Positions 56,825-64,000 of a stretch of 64,000 bases of DNA are shown here, in pieces. The notes under the pieces were generated by a model. The model saw nothing but the letters and a program-made list of their open reading frames with translations, did not search any database and had not been told where the DNA came from. Every line of letters begins with the position of its first letter. The first letter of the stretch is position 1. The position numbers and the translations under genes were made by a program. The stretch lies in contig CANTFK010000616.1 in assembly GCA_947646735.1 (NCBI GenBank), positions 1 through 64,000 of the forward strand, in the 5' to 3' direction. The stretch is from Peronospora farinosa (Eukaryota > Oomycota > Peronosporomycetes > Peronosporales > Peronosporaceae).

Positions 56825-58685
56825 CTAGGCGGCATACACAAAGAGGCTGTTGCGAATGGATACAGCGACTTCACCCAATGACGGGTGCCAGCTAGTCTGC
56901 AAGATCTTCTTTGAGAAATCCAATGCATCCGGATTGCCCGGAGCAGGCATGGCGGCAATCTGCTGCGCAAGACCACGCTGGGGCATGGAGTGGCGGCGAC
57001 TCACTCGCGCAGTACGCGGAGTAATGGAAATATCAGCGCGCCCGTAGCGGTCATAAATATGGAACTCGCTGTTGTACGAGCCCGTGATAAAGTTATTACC
57101 GTCTCCGCTAATCGCACACTCGAACTTATCGAAGATACAGTCGCTCTCATACAGATCACCTAGCCGTGGACGTAGGTGCTCGTGAATCTGCTCATCACGA
57201 GAAGTTAGCAGTTCGTTCCACTCACCTCAAATCTTCCAGTAAGATTAGTACTAAAGCAATAATTTGCTTACATTGATCGTTTGAACTGGACGTGAGTTCA
57301 TGTTGATGTCCCAGACCTTCAGTGTGAGGAAATCGCGCGCGATAATGTATCGGCCATCGGGAGAAAATTTGATGTCTGAAATGGATGCGATAATCTCAGA
57401 AAAGAAGCTTCGTGCTTCAGGGTCTTCTTGCTCTTCGAACACTGTATTTGCATTCAACAAAACCAAACCGATATGTTTCTCAAACTTTCAAAGAACACAA
57501 CAAAGAGAAACAAGTAACATGGCTCACCTTGAGAGTATGAGTCGCACAATGCAGCCTGCCGCATGTCCCCTAGCTTGATAGCACCACGACTGGTGCTATA
57601 CATCATCGTGCTGCAGTGTGTTGGATGAAAATCCGCGGCTGTGATGACCTCGGTAAGCTCCTCCATGTTTGCTGGCTTAATGTCCACGATATCTACAAAA
57701 AGTGTGTGATTAGAGCTATGTCTACCCTGAAGGCATCGCTACCAAATACTAATCACTCACTGAAACTTTGATTCGAGATGCCAAGGCTCCACAAATTCAC
57801 ACGAAGGTCGTCCGCGGACATGAACGTCTCACCGTCGCTGTTGATAGCAATCGAGTTGATGTGGTACGTGTGCGCATTAGCGTAAATCTTCTTGGCAGTA
57901 GATGTCGTTACTTGTCCACGCACATGGGCCTGTGGTAGTCGAATAAGCTCTGGTGTTAATTGTTCTCGTGGAACATGAGCGAGTTCCTGTCCATTGTACG
58001 TCGTGACTTCACAGACACTACGCTCGTGCACCTTCCATAGTTTAATGGTCTTGTCATTAGTGGACAATAGACACTGCGACCCGTTGGATGATCGGCACCA
58101 CTTGATCTGGTTAATCTTTTCTTCAATTTCTAGACTCTTCAGGTAGTCAAATTCAGCATTGTGGCTCTGATACTCCGTGTACAGCTGGTATTGTGGGTCA
58201 GTTGTTCCGCTGTACATGTTTTGGTTCTATCATAATCCACCCCATTCCAAAAACACACTTGTTAGATATCGTAAGATTAGGAAACAGCACTGTACGCAGC
58301 ACTGTACACAACTTACCGATGTTGGGTTTCCATGGCGACAGTAAATGGCGATTCGTCCACCTTTGTTTCCGGTTGCAAGAAAGTCTCCCGACCGATCATA
58401 TTCAATAGCCGAAATCACCTCAGCTGTGTGAATCATATCATCAACTGTTATCAACCACTTCATCTCCATACACTCAAAAGCAAACCATAGCACAAAGAGA
58501 GACAAACCTTCCACAAAGCTTCGCGTGCTATCTCCAGCTGAAAAGACTTGAGCCCATTCCGCTTCAGCTTCACGTATCGGTTCGACCATATCAACTTTCA
58601 GTCTGTCATTCGTGTGTTTGAGTCTTGACAATGCCCCTGCACGGCCATCGTCTCGTACGTCTCCTTGTAAAGTGGATTGCGTCAT
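56825..58685 (-). CDS. PP2A regulatory subunit B55 (WD40, spliced)
   Basis: The B55/PR55 subunit targets protein phosphatase 2A to substrates. On the minus strand exon 1 starts at 58685 ([17 protein letters not shown]) and carries [10 protein letters not shown]. Later exons give [74 protein letters not shown] and [14 protein letters not shown]. They continue with [70 protein letters not shown], and the end [20 protein letters not shown]. The seven-bladed WD40 layout is complete. The N-terminus is slightly longer than in animals. Six or so introns. Confidence 0.93.
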
Positions 58686-58725
58686 GCAAACGCAAGTAAG
58701 AAAAAAGAGAAATTGCAACCCCAGC

Positions 58726-58779
<54 letters not shown>

Positions 58780-59232
58780 TGACTATTGGCACTGCACGAA
58801 GGGCCGCAGCTCGGGAGTTTCAAATTGACAGGAAGCGACCGCTTAATACTGAACAAAAGCCAATGAAATACGTATCTAGCTATAACCTTTAACGAATCCA
58901 ATACAGTCCTAAAGTAACAGTGTTGATCGCTTCGTCTCTCGCTCGATATCGTTCAATAACTCGCTCTCGATGTGCACGAGGAATGAGGTCTTGACCCATT
59001 GCGATCTTCAATACCCCAAATTGTTCCATACTTTATTTTGACCACTTGGAAACGTTTGTAGCCATATTTTACACCAATCATAACCCACGGACGTAAAAAT
59101 TCGAAGCGATTTTTTTAGAAAAAGCGACTAATTATCGAAACAGGGATGGTAAATGTATCCATGTCAGTAAAAAAAACAGGACAATGTCACTCAAGCGAGT
59201 AAAGTGGCTACTCGACCGCGGACGTAGTGGGA
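58686..59232. promoter_or_regulatory. Divergent promoter region with GA microsatellite
   Basis: The 547 bp separate divergent starts of PP2A B55 and the SLF2-like gene. A perfect (GA)n run of about 24 units lies at 58726-58774, within about 50-90 bp upstream of the PP2A start codon. Confidence 0.6.
58726..58774. repeat. GA microsatellite
   Basis: An uninterrupted dinucleotide run of about 24 GA units, reading CT on the strand of the PP2A gene, directly upstream of its start codon. Confidence 0.95.
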
Positions 59233-61278
59233 ATGGCAGGAACGAGTTCGTCTCGTATCTCTAGCACCAAGTCAAACGCTATTGGAAAGCGACAATGTAC
59301 TGCATCAGATACGTCTTCATCTTCTGATGATCAGGATCTCGTAATTGACGCTCGTTCGCATCGAAAAAAGCGTCACAAAGCAAGTACAATTCTGTCTCAA
59401 TTTACAAGTCTCGATGCATTATTAAATGACGATTTGGCGGAGAAACGCAAGCGTCAGAACCGTGGACAAAAGCTGCAACAATTGCGGGAAGAGAGTGAAG
59501 CTGCAGAAAAAGACGCATCAATTGGAACTTCGTCGTCAATGAAGAAATTGATGACGAAGATGGCGAGCAACATGTCGACACTAGCAGACGATGAGTATTT
59601 GTTTACTGCCTCTGTGTCAGTACCAGATGAGAAGTTTGGCTATGTATTTACTCCTATACAAGAGGTGTGAAGTAACTGTAGCTGTAGATTTGAGTGCAGG
59701 AGATGGGATATTGACTCAATAACTTGGTGTTGTTTATGTTTGTGATGTAGCCGTTAATGTACCGGACGTACAAAGCAACAGAGATGGAGCTACAGAGTGA
59801 CCTGAAGCTCATGTATGAGACTATGCAATCTACTGATGATGTAGAGTTGAGTGGACTGCTGTGGTCGAAAGCTATTCTGATTCGCTGCATGCTCAAGCAT
59901 CAAAATGAATCGACTGGCAGTGGCTCTGCTATGAAATCTTTTAACTTGCCTTCGAAGATTGGGTCATGGCTATTTATGACAAGTAGGTTGCTGTCTTTGA
60001 TGTCGGATTAGCATATGGTATAGAGGTATGTCATGTGACGAACTGATGAGTGTATGCAGTGTCAACTCACAGCAATAGCCACGTGGTTGGAGGTTGTTAT
60101 AGCAATCTGTTTTTGATTCAGAGCTCGGTCCAGAAAACGTTTAGCCCAAGATTAAGCTCGGGACTTCCTGTGGCGTGCTTCTCTCACCCGATCGAAGATT
60201 ATCGCTCAGCGTTTGGCAGTCAGGCCCCTTGTATCGAAACAGAATGGAAACCATCCATTTACGACTTCCTCAACGCCTTTCGCGCCTACGGCTTCCAGGA
60301 TAGCAAGCGATCCATGAGTGTGAAAAGCAAGATTCCAGTAACACCACCGTCGACAAAGAACGCTCACGTGTTGCCCTTTCCGACCGTTAATATGCACTAC
60401 ATGCTGATGTATTTGGTGCTTTGTTTGCGCACAAAGACGCTGACGTTGGAAGGTTATGACGCGTTTAGCTTTACTATGTTCTTCCTGCGGATGCAGTTTG
60501 AGAACGATATACATGCCAGTATTGTAGATATGGCTACCATCTGTATCGAAGAGCTCCTGGACGTGTTTCCACGCGCGGAATGGCGAAGAGAGTGGGCACC
60601 GCAGCTTGTTCTACGGATTGCTGGAGCGACTGAAGGCTTGTTTGACTCGGCAGCAGGCTGGCTTGCAGTTGCTCGTCGGCTTCCGCGCACAATGCGTGGC
60701 ACGCAACTCACCACAGGACTGGCAATCTATGTCTTGCAACACCGTATCGACAAAAAAACAAAAGAGGGGGTACGTCAACCACGTCGTACTCTTGTATCGA
60801 CCTTACTAATCATGTGCTTTTTTTCGATGTCTAGGCAATTTCTGAGAGGCCTCTAAAGTTTCCGATCCAGAGTGGTCTTGTCGTGGACATTGTAGCTGGC
60901 ATTGTCGAGGACTTGACACACAAGTACGCGAAGAAACGCAAGACAGGCAAGGCATCGAAAACCGCACCGCCGTTTGATTTATTGTGTAAGAAGGTGGCAT
61001 TGATGGACCTAGCTCTGCAAGCGTTCCTCAACATCCTTACTCCAAAGGAGATGGAAATTATGCTTAACAAACTGGACCAGCTGGCTGACGCACACAAGTC
61101 TACTATGTCAGCAAAATGGCACGAGCTCAAGACACTTGTAAGTCTCATGCATCGCAAGTACTCACTTGAAAACTTGCGCATCGGCCGGAGTTCATCTTCG
61201 TGTGCGAAAACTGTGCTGTTTTGTGACGATGACGACGAGTTGCACTCGAGTGAACTGGACAAGCAGATTGACTGTTAA
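59233..61278 (+). CDS. Possible SLF2/FAM178-like (CANIN domain) protein, spliced
   Basis: Four exons join in phase: 59233-59664, 59751-59982, 60060-60769 and 60835-61278, giving about 605 residues. The N-terminus is Ser/Lys-rich with a basic RSHRKKRHKAS, followed by FTSLDALLNDDLAEKRKRQ. The remainder is helical. The pattern DSAAGWLAVARRLPRTMRG followed by TQL resembles a conserved segment of SLF2/FAM178 proteins that help recruit the Smc5/6 complex to damaged DNA. This match was made from memory of one short motif, so the family call is tentative; the gene itself is well supported by splice phases. The end is acidic (FCDDDDELHSSELDKQ). Confidence 0.6.
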
Positions 61279-61379
61279 TAAGCATTGAGCACAGCACAAG
61301 GTCGCAAAAAGCCTTGACGACGGCCATGTATTTGAAAATGGTGGGCATGTTTCGCACGTGGTGCATTATTCACCTATCA

Positions 61380-63686
61380 TTACTGCTGCTCTTGGAGCAG
61401 CGCCGCATACTGTTTCTGCAATTTGACTTCAGCCAACTGCTGCGAGTTCACGTCGTTCGCCAGCCGTGTCATGCGGCTCTGCAGAGCCTGGGTCTCGAGA
61501 CTTGATAAATTCTCAAAGCACGCCTGTTCAATCGCAGCGTTCTGAAGCTCTGACTTGTGCTTGTGCAGTGTTTGCAGGCCCTGCTCCAAGCGGCGGTAAA
61601 GTCCACCATTTACGACTCGCACACGTGCATCGAGCTTCTGTGCGCGTTTACTAAGGAGTTGCTCAGTTTCCTTCAGCTCTGCAAAACGAGCTTGCACGGC
61701 ACGCAACTTGTCTTTAGCTGATGCAGCAAACTGAAAAAAGACGCCGCTTTTTCCGTCACTCTCCGCCTTGCTGAGATAACGCACTTGCACTTCCTTCCAC
61801 TTCGCACTTAGAATTGAGGCATCTTTGGGCTTCCATACGTCGTTCGCACTACACAGACTGGCTTCAATCTGCACCATTTGCCGCGCGCGTTCAATATCAG
61901 TGTCCGAGAATTGTTGTAGATGCGGCATCGCGCCAGTACTCGATGACTTTTTGCGCTTCTTGTTTTTCTTGGACTTACCATCATCCACTGGGTGTTTGGC
62001 AAGATCATGTTCTAGCATGCAGTACATTTCGTCGGCAACCTCATTCACTGCACTGTGAATCAACACCTTTTTCACTTTCGAAGGACGAGGAAGACCCTTC
62101 TGTACAGCAGCAGACCGCCGCTTGAGTTCACGATCGTGATCAAGCTCGCGCTGTTGTTGCTCGCGAGTTTCTCGCTCTCCAGCATCCTCCTCCTGGAGTG
62201 CATTAACACGATCGTCGCCAGCTTCCTCTTTCTCTGGAACGTTAATCTCGTATTCGTTTTGCGGTGCGGGCAAGCTGTCAAAACCTTGACGAAGGCTGCT
62301 GACCAATCGCTTTGTCCGAGCCTTTTCGGACCTGGCATTCTCAGCCTCGGTGCCATAAAGCTGCTCCGGGTTGATGCCCAGTTCGTCACGCAAAGGCGTA
62401 CGCGTAGCAGCCATCGATGTTTTGTCGCTCGCTGCACTAGCGATTGCTGACGAGGGTGTACGTGACGGAGTCGCCCCAGCATAACCCGTTCCCTCGTAAA
62501 GCTCGACATTTTCACCACCTAGAAGCGGAGTGGCACTGCTTCGCATGGCTAACAGGTTCGCCGTTTCCTGCATGATATTGTCATGCACATCTCGAATCAA
62601 CGGCGTAGCCGATGCGTCTCCTCTAACCGAACGCAGCGGGGTGACACTATAGTCACCCATGAGAGCACGCGTCTCAGAGGCCGACCCATTCTCAAGTGCG
62701 AGTGCAGCTGCATGGGTTGCATGCATGCCTAGCTTTGCTAGATCGCTCAACTCCTCGTTAGAAACGACCGGAGCAGGCAGGTCCAGCGGAGTGCGCTTGA
62801 TGACATTAATCGGGTCATTCTTCTCGTTCACCGCAGCGATAATCTGGGGCAAATTCGACTTTACAAGTGATTTCTGTCGTTTTGCATCTTGTTTGCGCTC
62901 CTTTTTCTCTTGAATATCACGTCGTACCCCTTCAAGTTTATCCAGTTGCAATGCTGCACGTTTCGGGTCAATTCCTTTGCTCGAGATACGTTTTTCTTCT
63001 GCAACATTATAAAACCCCGCTGGAGCTTTCTTTTCAAATGGAATTTCACTTGCATAGTCAATGTATTTGCGTTTTTTCATGTGTCCTGTTGGAGTTGACG
63101 ACATGATGCCAGCTGCTTTTAATTCCCGTTTTTTTTGTAACGCTGCAAGTCGTCGAGCTTCTTCCAATTGTTTTTCACGAGCTTTTCGTTTTGCTTTTTT
63201 CCCCTTGGTATTAGCAAGTCGAGCTCTTGCTTCGGACAACATTTCCTTCTCATCTTCATCCATATCAACTGGATCAGGTCGTGCTGGTTTATTTTCTGGA
63301 TTCGGATCAATTTCTCCTGGTCGTAACCGTCTTGGATCATCAGTCACTTCCATCCCTTCTTTCTCCTGGGCTGCATCCAATAAACGTTCATAATGTTCCA
63401 TACATTGAGCCGCTGTACGTCCAACAATTGGAGCAATTGTACGCCATTGAGACGGCATGAGCTTGACTAAATGCAGTAATTTTTCTTCTTCTTGACGATT
63501 CCATTCCGTCTTTTTAATACTTGGATCAAGCCATTCATACCAACGTGCTTTGCATTGTTTTGCGGATTTCCGTGATAATAAAGAAGCGACACGTGCCCAT
63601 TGATTCATCCCGTACTTCATCACAGCTGCTTTCAGGATTTCATCCTCTGTATTCTTCCACACACCGCCCTTGATCATAATCCGCAT
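61380..63686 (-). CDS. CDC5L: CDC5L/Cef1, Myb-type splicing factor
   Basis: A core member of the Prp19/NTC complex that remodels the spliceosome. The 768-residue protein has two N-terminal Myb repeats (about 6-107): GGVWKNTEDEILKAAVMKYG, NQWARVASLLSRKSAKQCKA and SQWRTIAPIVGRTAAQCMEH. A KKRELKAAGI and RKRKYIDY-like basic region follows, then IPFEKKAPAGFYNVAEE, which is typical of the family. Next are Thr-Pro-rich motifs (SATPLIRD, TPSRTPSS, TPLRDEL) that in homologs are phosphorylated, and a C-terminal coiled region. Length fits (about 800 in animals). No intron. It ends convergently about 100 bp from the SLF2-like gene. Confidence 0.95.
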   Translation of the reverse strand: MRIMIKGGVWKNTEDEILKAAVMKYGMNQWARVASLLSRKSAKQCKARWYEWLDPSIKKTEWNRQEEEKLLHLVKLMPSQWRTIAPIVGRTAAQCMEHYERLLDAAQEKEGMEVTDDPRRLRPGEIDPNPENKPARPDPVDMDEDEKEMLSEARARLANTKGKKAKRKAREKQLEEARRLAALQKKRELKAAGIMSSTPTGHMKKRKYIDYASEIPFEKKAPAGFYNVAEEKRISSKGIDPKRAALQLDKLEGVRRDIQEKKERKQDAKRQKSLVKSNLPQIIAAVNEKNDPINVIKRTPLDLPAPVVSNEELSDLAKLGMHATHAAALALENGSASETRALMGDYSVTPLRSVRGDASATPLIRDVHDNIMQETANLLAMRSSATPLLGGENVELYEGTGYAGATPSRTPSSAIASAASDKTSMAATRTPLRDELGINPEQLYGTEAENARSEKARTKRLVSSLRQGFDSLPAPQNEYEINVPEKEEAGDDRVNALQEEDAGERETREQQQRELDHDRELKRRSAAVQKGLPRPSKVKKVLIHSAVNEVADEMYCMLEHDLAKHPVDDGKSKKNKKRKKSSSTGAMPHLQQFSDTDIERARQMVQIEASLCSANDVWKPKDASILSAKWKEVQVRYLSKAESDGKSGVFFQFAASAKDKLRAVQARFAELKETEQLLSKRAQKLDARVRVVNGGLYRRLEQGLQTLHKHKSELQNAAIEQACFENLSSLETQALQSRMTRLANDVNSQQLAEVKLQKQYAALLQEQQ

Positions 63687-63848
63687 GGTTCCGAGAGGGA
63701 GGACCGACCAATTGTTTCATGTATACGTGGTGTGTCGAGCTTGTACAAATCATGTGGACCACACAACACCGTCGGTGCAAAGAATGTTCGCCGTATGTTT
63801 ACCGTATTTTAGAAGAAGACAAGAAGTTGGATGTAGTCCACATACATT

Positions 63849-64000
63849 ATGGACGAACGGGGACACGATCTGCAGACGCAGCTGGAGTTGATGGAATGTA
63901 CTGGACGTGTCGTACACGATTTAGTGGCGAAATTACTAACGACATACAAAGAACAAGAGGAATTTCATACTCTCTTTGCTAACCGTCTCAAAGACATTGC
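63849..64000 (+). CDS. 5' end of an unidentified gene (runs off the window)
   Basis: An ATG at 63849 opens a frame (MDERGHDLQTQLELMECTGR) that stays open to the window end for about 50 codons. It is helical and charged with an LVAKLLTTYKEQEEF stretch. It diverges from CDC5L with about 160 bp between starts, the spacing of other divergent pairs here. Too little is visible to name it; other frames in this interval are alternatives. Confidence 0.4.
   Translation, partial: MDERGHDLQTQLELMECTGRVVHDLVAKLLTTYKEQEEFHTLFANRLKDI

Overview
The window looks like nuclear DNA of an oomycete, most likely a Phytophthora or downy-mildew relative (Peronosporales). The evidence is the set of conserved eukaryotic genes with few, short (60-110 bp) GT-AG introns, the tight spacing on both strands, and a Ty3/Gypsy element carrying two RNase H domains and a chromodomain, an arrangement known from oomycete and plant elements. 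The species cannot be fixed from the sequence alone.

Bases 1-12862 are a nest of decayed and rearranged LTR retroelement pieces bounded by about 97 bp of inverted terminal sequence. They hold a 1187-residue pol reading frame (RT, degenerate RNase H, second RNase H, integrase, chromodomain), a broken coiled-coil ORF on the opposite strand, a broken gag-like ORF on the minus strand, two LTR-like blocks facing each other, and several minisatellites.

From about 13.1 kb to the end the window is gene-rich host DNA. In order: threonine synthase with a C-terminal membrane anchor (+), a Rab GTPase with a WW-like segment (-), a DDX20-like DEAD-box helicase (-), CAND1 (+), an ABCF2-type ATPase (-), Vps60/CHMP5 (-), Arl2 (+), a large unrecognised protein with dsRBD-like repeats and a SPOC-like C-terminus (+), an HD-domain hydrolase (+), a HINT protein (-), CLU (+), SepSecS (-), importin alpha (-), Hsp33 (+), Vps4 with a cysteine-rich insertion (-), GMP synthase (+), a FAHD1-type hydrolase (+), a RagA/Gtr1 GTPase (+), a FAM210-like mitochondrial membrane protein (-), malonyl-CoA decarboxylase (+), PP2A B55 (-), a possible SLF2/CANIN protein (+), CDC5L (-) and the 5' end of an unidentified gene (+).

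These are mostly housekeeping functions: amino-acid, purine and acyl-CoA metabolism, splicing and RNA handling, ubiquitin-ligase exchange, ESCRT trafficking (Vps60 and Vps4), small GTPases, nuclear import, selenocysteine synthesis and mitochondrial biology. They do not form an operon-like system. The most unusual items are domain architectures: the Vps4 cysteine cluster, Rab-WW, dsRBD-like plus SPOC, tail-anchored threonine synthase, and a pol in which a dead native RNase H is paired with an intact second one. All exon boundaries were read by eye from splice consensus and protein-family continuity.
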